Translations under genes and position numbers: made by a program
Notes under the pieces: model-generated
What the model saw: the letters and a program-made list of their open reading frames with translations, nothing else
What the model was told of the DNA's origin: nothing
The model's database searches: none
Assembly: GCA_021797925.1 (NCBI GenBank)
Contig: JAJZYS010000004.1
Span: forward strand, 1-34,751
DNA length: 34,751 nt
Direction: 5' to 3'
Origin: Bacillota bacterium
GTDB lineage: Bacteria > Bacillota > Sulfobacillia > JAJZYS01
Shown here: in pieces, positions 20,470-28,417 of the stretch
Layout of the letters: every line of letters begins with the position of its first letter
How positions within the stretch are numbered: the stretch's first letter is position 1

Positions 20470-21696
20470 ATGAGGGGGCGCCGCCTGCTCTGGATCGCCG
20501 CGGGCGCGCTGGTGGTCGCGGGCGCCGCCGCCGCCACCGGCGCCCAGCGCCCGGGCTCGACGCCGCTGTGGAAGCCCGTGGCCCGGTCCATCGGCAAGGC
20601 GCTGGCCACCGGTTCGCGCAGCACCAACGTCCTTCTGATCGGCAACAACGCGCGCAACGCCGCCTCGCCGCTGGCGCCGGGACAGGCCGACATTCTCATG
20701 GTGGCGCACGTGGATCCGGCCAAGAACGTGGTCACCCTCGTCTCGATCCCGCGCAACGTGCTCTTCGCGTACCCGCGATGGCGGGACCCCATTCCCAAGA
20801 TCAAGAGCGCCTTCTTCCTCGGGGCGCAGGTGGCGCCGGCCCAGGGCCCCCGCATGGCCATGGCGGCGGTGTCCAGGCTCACGGGCCTGAAGATCCGCCA
20901 CTACATCGTCACGGACTTCCAGGGATTCGTGGACGCGGTGAACGCCGTGGGCGGGGTGAAGATCGACGTGCCCGCGCGGCTTTACGACCCCGCCAACAGC
21001 GGCGCCAACTTCCAGCCGGGCGTTCAGCGGCTCGACGGCCAGCAGGCGCTCGCGTACGTGCGGATCCGCCAGAACCAGGCGGCGGACGGCGCGCGGGTGA
21101 ACGACTTCCAGCGCATGAACGCCGAGGCCCAGGTGCTCTCGGCCATCAAGGCCGAGGTGCTGGAACCGGCACGGGCCGCGGCGTCGCTGCCCAGGCTGCT
21201 CTCGGTGTGGAGCCGCGACGTGCGCACCAACCTGAGCACCCACGCGCTGGTGGGCCTGGCCCTCGAGGTGGCGTCGATGCACGTGAAGCATCTGACCCTG
21301 GGGAGCATCGCCGACTCCATGCAGCTGGGACCCGAAAGCATCCCCGGCGTCAACGCCGAGGGCGCCATCGAGGGCGCCTATTACGACGTCCTCAGTCCCG
21401 CGCACATCGCCCGGGAGCTCGCGCCCCTCGGATCCCGGGGTGCGGCCACGGGACTGCCGCCCCTGCCCTCGCCCGCGTCGGTGGAGGTCATCGCGCAGTG
21501 CGCTGCCACCTGGACCCAGCGGCTCGTCGCGGCGGGGTTCCAGGTGCACCCGGGCGCGGTGCGCGGCGGGGCGCTCACCGTCTGGGCGCCGGCCGGCGCC
21601 CTGCCCCAGGCGTGGGCGGTGGCCAGGGCGCTGGGCGCGGGAAACGAGGCGGTGCTGGTCGCCCCGGTGCCCGAGGTCACCGTCACCGGCGGCTGA
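20470..21696 (+). CDS. LytR-CpsA-Psr (LCP) family protein, paralog 2
   Basis: MRGRRLLWIAAGALVVAG...NVLLIGNNAR...SIPRNVLFAYPRWRDPIPKIKSAFFLG...DFQGFVDAVNAVGGVKIDVPARLYDPANSGANFQPGVQRLDGQQALAYVRIRQN. Collinear with paralog 1. Confidence 0.88.
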   Translation: MRGRRLLWIAAGALVVAGAAAATGAQRPGSTPLWKPVARSIGKALATGSRSTNVLLIGNNARNAASPLAPGQADILMVAHVDPAKNVVTLVSIPRNVLFAYPRWRDPIPKIKSAFFLGAQVAPAQGPRMAMAAVSRLTGLKIRHYIVTDFQGFVDAVNAVGGVKIDVPARLYDPANSGANFQPGVQRLDGQQALAYVRIRQNQAADGARVNDFQRMNAEAQVLSAIKAEVLEPARAAASLPRLLSVWSRDVRTNLSTHALVGLALEVASMHVKHLTLGSIADSMQLGPESIPGVNAEGAIEGAYYDVLSPAHIARELAPLGSRGAATGLPPLPSPASVEVIAQCAATWTQRLVAAGFQVHPGAVRGGALTVWAPAGALPQAWAVARALGAGNEAVLVAPVPEVTVTGG

Positions 21697-22437
21697 TCAC
21701 GGGTGGCCGCCGTCGATGCCGATGATCTGGCCGGTGATGAACCCCGATCCCGGATCCACGAGAAAGCGCACCAGGCGGGCCACCTCCTCGGGCGATCCCG
21801 CGCGGCCCACTGGGGTTTCGGCCCGGAACGCCTCGAGGGTGGCCTCGCCGCCCGGCGGCGGCGGGCCCGAATTGATGAGGCCGGGAGCGGCCACGTTCAC
21901 CGTGATGCCGCTGGGGCCGAGCTCCTGGGCGAGCGAGCGGGCCAGGGCGTGAAGACCGCCCTTGGCGGCGGCGTAGGCGCTCTCGCCGGCCGCCCCGCGG
22001 CTGCCCCACAGGGAGCCGATGAAGGCGATGCGGCCGTAGCGGCGGCGGATCATGCCCGGCGCGCCCGCGCGCACGAGCTCGAACGCCCCGCCCACGTGGG
22101 TGCGCCACAGCTCATGGAACGCGTCCGCTCCCGTGTCCTGCACGAGGCCGTAGAACGGGGCGCCCGCGGCGTGGACCAGAATGCTCAGCTTTCCGCCGCC
22201 CTCCGCGGCGGCGACGGGCGGGCGCGCGCTCGCCGGATCGCCGGCGTCCGCCGGCATCACGAGCACACGCAAGCCCGACGCCTCCGCCTCGGCGCGGAGC
22301 CGTTGCGCGGCACAGGCGTCGCGGTGAAAGGTGGCGACCACGAAGGCGCCGTCGGCGGCCAGCGACCAAGCCACGGCCCGGCCGATGCCCCCGGTGGCGC
22401 CGGTGACCACCGCCGACTGGCCCGCCAGTGGGCCCAC
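21697..22437 (-). CDS. Short-chain dehydrogenase/reductase
   Basis: GTG start VGPLAGQSAVVTGATGGIGRAVAWSLAADGAFVV; RRYGRIAFIGSLWGSRGAAGESAYAAAKGGLHALARSLAQELGPSGITVNVAAPG (catalytic YxxxK). Confidence 0.93.
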   Translation of the reverse strand: MGPLAGQSAVVTGATGGIGRAVAWSLAADGAFVVATFHRDACAAQRLRAEAEASGLRVLVMPADAGDPASARPPVAAAEGGGKLSILVHAAGAPFYGLVQDTGADAFHELWRTHVGGAFELVRAGAPGMIRRRYGRIAFIGSLWGSRGAAGESAYAAAKGGLHALARSLAQELGPSGITVNVAAPGLINSGPPPPGGEATLEAFRAETPVGRAGSPEEVARLVRFLVDPGSGFITGQIIGIDGGHP

Positions 22438-22442
22438 GGCTC

Positions 22443-22838
22443 TCAGCCGGTGCGGGCGCCGGTGCGCGTCACGAGCAGCGGATGGGTCACGGGGTGCTCC
22501 AGGGTCTCGATGAACGCCTCCACCGGCAGGTTGCCCCGGCGGCCGTTGCACTCGGCACACGCCGCCACGCAGTTCTGCATGGTGGTGCGCCCGCCCTGGG
22601 ACCAGGGAAGCAGGTGGTCGATCGTACCCGCCTTGCCCCGGCAGTACGCGCACGTGAAATCGTCGCGTTCGAGGATCTTCTTGCGGACCTTGCGGTCGTG
22701 GAACGGGTTGAACCTGAGCCGTATCGCCCGGGGTCCCACCCAGCGCGCCCGCCCCAGCGCCACCTCTCGCCTGGCGACCTCCAGGGAGCACGGCGTCAGC
22801 GGCCAGCCGTTCTTGTTCTTGACTTCGATCTGAACCAA
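22443..22838 (-). CDS. Small HNH endonuclease with N-terminal PLMP-like segment (IshB-like candidate)
   Basis: TTG start with GAGGTGAT RBS; VKNKNGWPLTPCSLEVARREVALGRARWV then RKKILERDDFTCAYCRGKAGTIDHLLPWSQGGRTTMQNCVAACAECNGRRGN (HNH with CxxC...CxxC). Confidence 0.85.
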   Translation of the reverse strand: MVQIEVKNKNGWPLTPCSLEVARREVALGRARWVGPRAIRLRFNPFHDRKVRKKILERDDFTCAYCRGKAGTIDHLLPWSQGGRTTMQNCVAACAECNGRRGNLPVEAFIETLEHPVTHPLLVTRTGARTG

Positions 22839-22868
22839 CGGATCACCTCGGTGAGAACTTCAGCATTC

Positions 22869-22874
22869 ATTCTA
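22869..22874 (-). promoter_or_regulatory. Extended -10 (TGATAGAAT) for the HNH gene
   Basis: Minus-strand TGA-TAGAAT about 30 nt upstream of the TTG start. Confidence 0.4.
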
Positions 22875-23050
22875 TCACGGATGGAACCCATATGCCAGCT
22901 CAAATCCGCTCCGGGGCGGCTTCTCGCCCCGGGCGCCCGGGGGAGGGGTCCGGGCGGCGGGCGGCAAGATAGGGCGCCCGCCCGATGCGCCGTGGCGCCG
23001 CAGCGCCCATGATGGTGGGGGGAGCATGGTCGGGAAGGGGACTGGGGCAC

Positions 23051-23908
23051 GTGATTCGCATCAAGCCGGATATCTCTGACCGCAAGCTTCTGCGCCTCTT
23101 TCACCTGGGTGCCCGGATCTCCTGGACCAGCGAGGACTATCCCGAGTTCCTCCCTTCGGGCGTCGAGCCCCGGGCGGCGTTGGCGCTCGCCCATCTCATG
23201 ACGCCGGTCTACCTGGGAGAGCAGTCGGCCATGCTGGGCGCCAACCGGGCCATTGCGTACTTCTCGGAGCACCGGGACATGTCGTATGTGGTGTACCTCT
23301 CGACCTTCATGGTCGACGAGGCCCGGCACCTGGAGGCGATCACGCGGCTGTACGACGGGCTGCAGACCGATCCGCTGGCGATCCGGGATCTGCCGGACAT
23401 GCTGCGCTACCACCACCGGATGCGGGCGGGGCAGGAGATCGCCACCTGGGTCTTCGGGATCATGGTGTCGGACCTGTTCGCCAAGCACTTTTACCGGGCC
23501 CTGGCGGTCCTGTACAAGGACGCGCCGCTGGGCCACATGGCCGTCAGGGTCATCCAGGACGAGTCCCGCCACCAGGCGTTCGCGGAGCATTACCTGCGCG
23601 CGAACCTCCCCACGCTCAGCGACGACCGCTACACCGAGTTGTGGGACCTCAAAGAGGACCTCCTGCGGATCATCGGCAACATGGCCCGCAGCCTGGGGGA
23701 TGACGCCCGGGCCCTGGGCATCTCGGCGCCGGAACTGTTCGATCGGTTCGCGACCGACGTGTCGGAGCACTCCCGGCGCATGGGACTGAAGGCCCGCTGC
23801 CGTCGCTGCCCGCTCGAAGGCGGTCCGCCTCCCGACTGGTCGCAGCTTGCAGGAGAGGGTGGCTGCGCTTGCGAAGCCTTCAGTCGGACGGTGGCCAGGG
23901 AGGGGTAG
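23051..23908 (+). CDS. Ferritin-like/R2-like diiron-domain protein with C-terminal Cys-rich tail
   Basis: GTG start VIRIKPDISDRKLLRLFHLGARISW; two carboxylate-His motifs, VDEARHLEA and DESRHQAFAEHYL; all-helical; C-terminal CRRCPLEGG...GGCACE. Confidence 0.75.
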   Translation: MIRIKPDISDRKLLRLFHLGARISWTSEDYPEFLPSGVEPRAALALAHLMTPVYLGEQSAMLGANRAIAYFSEHRDMSYVVYLSTFMVDEARHLEAITRLYDGLQTDPLAIRDLPDMLRYHHRMRAGQEIATWVFGIMVSDLFAKHFYRALAVLYKDAPLGHMAVRVIQDESRHQAFAEHYLRANLPTLSDDRYTELWDLKEDLLRIIGNMARSLGDDARALGISAPELFDRFATDVSEHSRRMGLKARCRRCPLEGGPPPDWSQLAGEGGCACEAFSRTVAREG

Positions 23909-23910
23909 GG

Positions 23911-24939
23911 GTGGAGCGGACGGGCTGGCTGCGCCATGCCCACGAAGCGGTGCACTCGCGGCTGACGGTGTTTCACAAGGCCATCCTGGCGGTGTTTGCC
24001 GTCAGCCTGGCCTCGTTTGCGGCCCAGCGGGCGGTGGGGCTTCTTCCGGTCACGGCCGGCCTGCGGGCGGAAGAGGTGACGCTGGTCCTGGTGGGCGTGC
24101 TCGGGCTCAGCTGGTTTCTCACCTACGGTCTCCTGCGCCTGGCGTTTCGCCCGGTGTGGGCGGTGCGGCGCACGATGGAGCGCATCGCCCAGGGCGACTA
24201 CCGCGCCCGCATGCCCGTGGACCGGCTGGATCCCGACTTCGCCGCGCTGGCGGAGAGTTTCAACCGGACCCTGGACGAGCTGGACCGCTATCGCCGGGCC
24301 ACGCTGTTCGAGGTCCAGGTGGAGGAGGAGGTGCGGGGCCGGGGGATGGCGCGCACCCTGCACGATCAGGCCGGGCAGGCGATCACCGCGGTGATCATGC
24401 ATCTGGACCAGGTGGCGCCCCAGCTCACCGACCCCGCCCTCATCGACCGGACGCGGGAGTTGAGGGCGCTGCTGGCCGAGGGGCTCGAGGCGATCCGCGG
24501 TCTCATCTCGGACCTGTACCCCCAGATCCTCGAGGACCTGGGGCTGCTCGGGGCGCTCGAGGCGTACGCGCGCCACCAGCTGTCCGACGGCGGCTTCGAC
24601 GTGGACGTGAAGGTGGCGGGAGCCCTGAGCCAGGTCTCGCCCAAGGTGGAGGTGGGACTGTACCGCGTGGCCCAGGAGGCCATGGCGGCGGCGATCCACG
24701 AGGGCGGCGCTCGCCACGTGTCCGTGCGGGTGGAGTCGTCCGAGGGCGGCATCCGGATGGAGGTCCTGAGCGACAGCCGGCCTGCCCGCCGGGGCGACGC
24801 GGAGATCCAGGCGCACCTTGTCAGCATCGGCGACCGGGTCAAGGCCCTGAGCGGGACCCTGCTGGCGCCGCCCACCCCCCAGCACCTGGTGCTGCAGGTG
24901 CCCTGCGGTCTCGAGGCGGGATTCGACCGCCCCGCGTGA
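23911..24939 (+). CDS. NarL-class membrane sensor histidine kinase (HisKA_3) with HAMP-like segment and degenerate ATP-binding domain
   Basis: GTG start VERTGWLRHAHEAV; two TM segments with a short loop, RPVWAVRRTMERIAQGDYRARMP (HAMP-like), RTLHDQAGQAITAVIMHLDQV (H-box). N and G boxes do not match consensus. Confidence 0.82.
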   Translation: MERTGWLRHAHEAVHSRLTVFHKAILAVFAVSLASFAAQRAVGLLPVTAGLRAEEVTLVLVGVLGLSWFLTYGLLRLAFRPVWAVRRTMERIAQGDYRARMPVDRLDPDFAALAESFNRTLDELDRYRRATLFEVQVEEEVRGRGMARTLHDQAGQAITAVIMHLDQVAPQLTDPALIDRTRELRALLAEGLEAIRGLISDLYPQILEDLGLLGALEAYARHQLSDGGFDVDVKVAGALSQVSPKVEVGLYRVAQEAMAAAIHEGGARHVSVRVESSEGGIRMEVLSDSRPARRGDAEIQAHLVSIGDRVKALSGTLLAPPTPQHLVLQVPCGLEAGFDRPA

Positions 24940-24956
24940 CGGAAGGAGGGACGCAG

Positions 24957-25610
24957 TTGCCAGCCGGCAGTGAGCCCGGCGCCGTGGCGCCCATTCGGAT
25001 CCTCCTGGTCGACGACCACACGATCGTGCGCCAGGGGGTCCGCATGCTCCTGGAGAGCGAACCGGACCTCACGGTGTGCGGAGAGGCCTCGGGGGGTGAG
25101 GAGGCCATCAAGCTCACCGAGGCGCTGGATCCGGACGTGGTGGTGATGGACATCAGCATGCCCGGCATGAGCGGGATCGTGGCGACCCACCGCATCCGCC
25201 AGCGCGACCCCACGGCCCGGGTGCTGATCCTCACCATGCACGATCGCCGGGAATACGTGCTGGACATGCTGGACGCCGGCGCGTGCGGCTACATCCTCAA
25301 GGAGACCGCCGCCGAGCAGCTGGCCCAGGCCGTGCGCTCGGTGGTGCGGGGCGAGTCGGTGTTCTACCCGACGATCGCGCCCTCGGCGGACGCCCCCCGT
25401 CCCGAGGGGCGGCTGCCGCTGACGGTCCGCGAGCGGGAGGTGGTGACCCTCATCGCCCGGGGCCTGACCAACCAGCGCATCGCCGAGGCCCTGAACGTCA
25501 GCCTGAAGACGGTGCAGGCGCATCGCAGCCACATCATGGAGAAGCTGGACCTGCACGACCGGGTGGAGATCGCCAAGTACGCGCTGCGCCACGGGCTGTG
25601 CGAACTGTGA
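24957..25610 (+). CDS. NarL/FixJ (LuxR-type) response regulator
   Basis: TTG start with GGAGGG RBS; IRILLVDDHTIVRQGVRMLLESEPDL, DVVVMDISMPGMSG, LTVREREVVTLIARGLTNQRIAEALNVSLKTVQAHRSHIMEKLDL. Confidence 0.95.
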   Translation: MPAGSEPGAVAPIRILLVDDHTIVRQGVRMLLESEPDLTVCGEASGGEEAIKLTEALDPDVVVMDISMPGMSGIVATHRIRQRDPTARVLILTMHDRREYVLDMLDAGACGYILKETAAEQLAQAVRSVVRGESVFYPTIAPSADAPRPEGRLPLTVREREVVTLIARGLTNQRIAEALNVSLKTVQAHRSHIMEKLDLHDRVEIAKYALRHGLCEL

Positions 25611-26512
25611 ATGCGGGCGAAAAGCTCCGGTCCGCGCCGGGGGCCGGCGAGTCCTTCGAGGACTGGCCCGAACCCCTCGTGCTGGTGGCCGTGGACGGCC
25701 GGACCCTGTGTACGAACCGCGCCGCCCGGGCGCTCCTGGGCGCCGAGCCTGGAACCCTGGCCTGGACGGTGACGGGGAGCCAGGTGCGGGTGCGGACCGA
25801 GGCGGGGGTGCTGGTGGGACACGTGCTGCCGGTGCCGTCGGCCGGCGGGGACACGAACCTGCTCCTGCGGATCCGGCCCGAGGCCGCCGATGCGCAGCCG
25901 CGCGGCGCGGAGCGGGCCCGGCTGGCCCGCGATCTCCACGACGGTCTGAGCCAGACCCTCGCGGCCCTTGGCATCACCGCCCGGCTCATCGAGCAGCGCG
26001 CCGCCGGCGACGAGGACCTCCGGCGCCACGCCCGCCAGGTGGCGCGGCTGGCCGAGGAAGCCCGGGAGGAGATGCGCCGGGTTCTGGACGACGTCGCGTC
26101 CCGTCCCGAGGGCGACCTGGCCTCGGCCATCGCCGCGGTCGTGGAGTCGGTGCGGCTGGCGGGGGGCCCGGTCGTCGTGTGGGAGCCGCCGGGGCCGGGA
26201 GGGCCCGGGGACCCCGAGGTGGTGCGCGAGGTCGTGCTGGTCGTGCGCGAGGCCATCGCCAACGCGCTGCGGCATGCGCAGGCCCGCACCATCCGGGTGG
26301 CCCTGGGCTGGGGTGAGGGGACCGGCGAGGTGACGGTCCGTGACGACGGACGGGGCATCGCCGGCTCTCCCTGGAGTGCGCCGGGGCACAGTGGCCTGGC
26401 GTTCATGCGCGAGCGTGTGGACCGGCTCGGCGGACAGCTCGTCATCGACGAGGCCGCGGGAGGCGGAACCGTGGTGCGGCTGACCTTCCCCGCGGCCCCG
26501 CCGCCGCGGTGA
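25607..26512 (+). CDS. Soluble HisKA_3 sensor histidine kinase (PAS-like N-terminus, intact ATPase domain)
   Basis: GTG start VNAGEKLRSAPG overlapping the RR stop (GTGA). LARDLHDGLSQTLAALG, EAIANALRHAQA, VRDDGRGI, GLAFMRERVDRLGGQLVID. No TM segment. Confidence 0.92.
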   Translation: MNAGEKLRSAPGAGESFEDWPEPLVLVAVDGRTLCTNRAARALLGAEPGTLAWTVTGSQVRVRTEAGVLVGHVLPVPSAGGDTNLLLRIRPEAADAQPRGAERARLARDLHDGLSQTLAALGITARLIEQRAAGDEDLRRHARQVARLAEEAREEMRRVLDDVASRPEGDLASAIAAVVESVRLAGGPVVVWEPPGPGGPGDPEVVREVVLVVREAIANALRHAQARTIRVALGWGEGTGEVTVRDDGRGIAGSPWSAPGHSGLAFMRERVDRLGGQLVIDEAAGGGTVVRLTFPAAPPPR

Positions 26513-26527
26513 CGGGGCCGGGTGGCG

Positions 26528-27481
26528 TCACTCGCGACTGCGCAGCCAGCCCTTGCTCTTCACCCAGTAGAGCAGAGCGGCGGTGGTGGAGGCCATCAGC
26601 GCCAGGGAGTAATAATACCCGAACGACCAGTGCAGTTCCGGGATCTTGAAGTTCATGCCGTAGATGCTGGCGATGGTGGTGGCTGGAAGGAACAGGATGG
26701 ACACCAGGGTGAGCACCTTCATCACGTCGTTGGTCTGGTTGGCCTGCACCGACGCCAGGGCTTCCACCGACCCCGACATGCCCTCGCGCACCCCGTCGAC
26801 CTCGCCCAGATGATCCTGGAGCCGGTCCCGCAGGTCCTCGAAGTAGCTGCGGGCGGTCTCGTCCACGACCCTTAGGTCGGGACGCGAGCAGAAGGAAAGC
26901 GTGTCCAGGACCGGCGTCAGGGAACGCCGCAGATCTAGCGCCTGGCGGCGGGTGCGGAAGATCTCGTGAAAGATCTCGCCCCGGGGATGGCGGATCACCT
27001 GGTTGTTCACCGACTCCGTGTGGTCCACAAGCTGCAGCGTGAACTGGCCCAGCCGGTGCACCACGCGCTCCATGAGATGCGCCAGGAGGATGTCCGGCCC
27101 CTGGGCCAGTTCCTCGCCCACGCCCTGGCTGTCGTAGACCTCGTCCACCAGGTCGATCGGGGCCCGGTGCACGGTGACGAGAACCCCGTGAAGGAGCAGG
27201 ACCGAGAGCCACGGGGTGTCGCGCCCGTCGCCCGTGGGGATGGCCAGGTGGAGGAAGGCGTACCGGTCGTGCACGGCGAAGCGGCTCCCCTGGGGCGGGT
27301 GCTCCAGGAGGCGGGCGGTCTGGGGCCGGACTCCGAAGGGCGCGACGACGATCCGATCCAGTTCGTCGTGCCAGGGCCCCTGGACGTCGATCCAGAGGAT
27401 CTGGCCCGGACCCGGAGGCCGGGGCGCGACACCCCGCTGCTCCTGCCCCGATCGCCGCTGCGCCCCCATGGTTCGCACCAT
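26528..27481 (-). CDS. corA: CorA-family divalent cation transporter
   Basis: Diagnostic YGMNF in ATTIASIYGMNFKIPELHWSFGYYYSLALM; two C-terminal TMs. Start MVRTMGAQ at 27481 with GGAGG RBS; longer in-frame start at 27538. Confidence 0.93.
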   Translation of the reverse strand: MVRTMGAQRRSGQEQRGVAPRPPGPGQILWIDVQGPWHDELDRIVVAPFGVRPQTARLLEHPPQGSRFAVHDRYAFLHLAIPTGDGRDTPWLSVLLLHGVLVTVHRAPIDLVDEVYDSQGVGEELAQGPDILLAHLMERVVHRLGQFTLQLVDHTESVNNQVIRHPRGEIFHEIFRTRRQALDLRRSLTPVLDTLSFCSRPDLRVVDETARSYFEDLRDRLQDHLGEVDGVREGMSGSVEALASVQANQTNDVMKVLTLVSILFLPATTIASIYGMNFKIPELHWSFGYYYSLALMASTTAALLYWVKSKGWLRSRE

Positions 27482-27579
27482 CGCGTCACCGCCTCCGCCG
27501 GCCGTGCCCTGCCCGGGCGCGCGGGCCGGGGGCCTCATGGCCGAAGGATTCCCCGCGGGGCGACACTGATGCGGGAGGC

Positions 27580-28416
27580 GTGGCGGTGGGTGAGGTGCGC
27601 GTGGGAACCTGTGCCTGGTCCGACCATGAGGGGCTGTATCCCCCGGGACTGGCGCCGGGGCTGCGCCTGTTCCACTACGCGCAGCAGTTCGACCTGGTGG
27701 AGGCCGATGTCTCCTTCTACCGGCCCATCACGGCGGCCATGACCGCGCGCTGGGTCAGGAGCACCCCGTCGGGGTTCATATTTGACCTCAAGGCGCCGGG
27801 GCCTGTGACGGGGCACAGACCCGCCGACCAGGAGCAGCGCGCCGGGGCCCTGGAGGCGTTCGTCGCCGCCCTGGAGCCGATCCTGGCCGCCGGCCGGCTG
27901 GGGGCCGTCCTGCTCCAGTTTCCTCCCTGGACCACCGACACGGCCGCGACGCGCGACGCCATCGAGACGCTGGTGCGGGGCTTCCGCGGGCTGCGCCTGG
28001 CGGTCGAATTCCGCCACGCGAGCTGGTTTTCCGGGTCGCCCCGGCGCACGCTGGACTGGCTCGAGGGGCAGGGACTCGTCCACGTGGTGGCCGACGAGCC
28101 CCAGGTGGGACAGGGCTGCGTGCCGCGCGTCGAGGCGGTCACGTGCCGGGAGCTTTCCATCATGCGGCTGCACGGACGCAACGCCGCCACCTGGTACGGC
28201 CGTCACGCGACCTCGGGCGAGCGCTTCCGGTACCGCTACAGCCGGGAGGAGATCGGGGAACTCGTGGAGGTCGCCCGGCGGCTTGCGCGCCAGGCGACTG
28301 AGGTGCACCTGCTCTTCAACAACAACTACGGCAACTACGCCGTGGAAGGAGCGCGGGCGGCCCTCCTCGCCCTGGGCCGCCCCCCCGGCGGGACGCTGTT
28401 CCCCGACGAGCGCTGA
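27580..28416 (+). CDS. DUF72 domain protein
   Basis: VRVGTCAWSDHEGLYPPG...FHYAQQFDLVEADVSFYRPITAAMTARWVRSTPSGFIFDLKAPGPVTGH; LAVEFRHASWF; LHGRNAATWYG. Confidence 0.9.
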   Translation: MAVGEVRVGTCAWSDHEGLYPPGLAPGLRLFHYAQQFDLVEADVSFYRPITAAMTARWVRSTPSGFIFDLKAPGPVTGHRPADQEQRAGALEAFVAALEPILAAGRLGAVLLQFPPWTTDTAATRDAIETLVRGFRGLRLAVEFRHASWFSGSPRRTLDWLEGQGLVHVVADEPQVGQGCVPRVEAVTCRELSIMRLHGRNAATWYGRHATSGERFRYRYSREEIGELVEVARRLARQATEVHLLFNNNYGNYAVEGARAALLALGRPPGGTLFPDER

Positions 28417-28417
28417 C

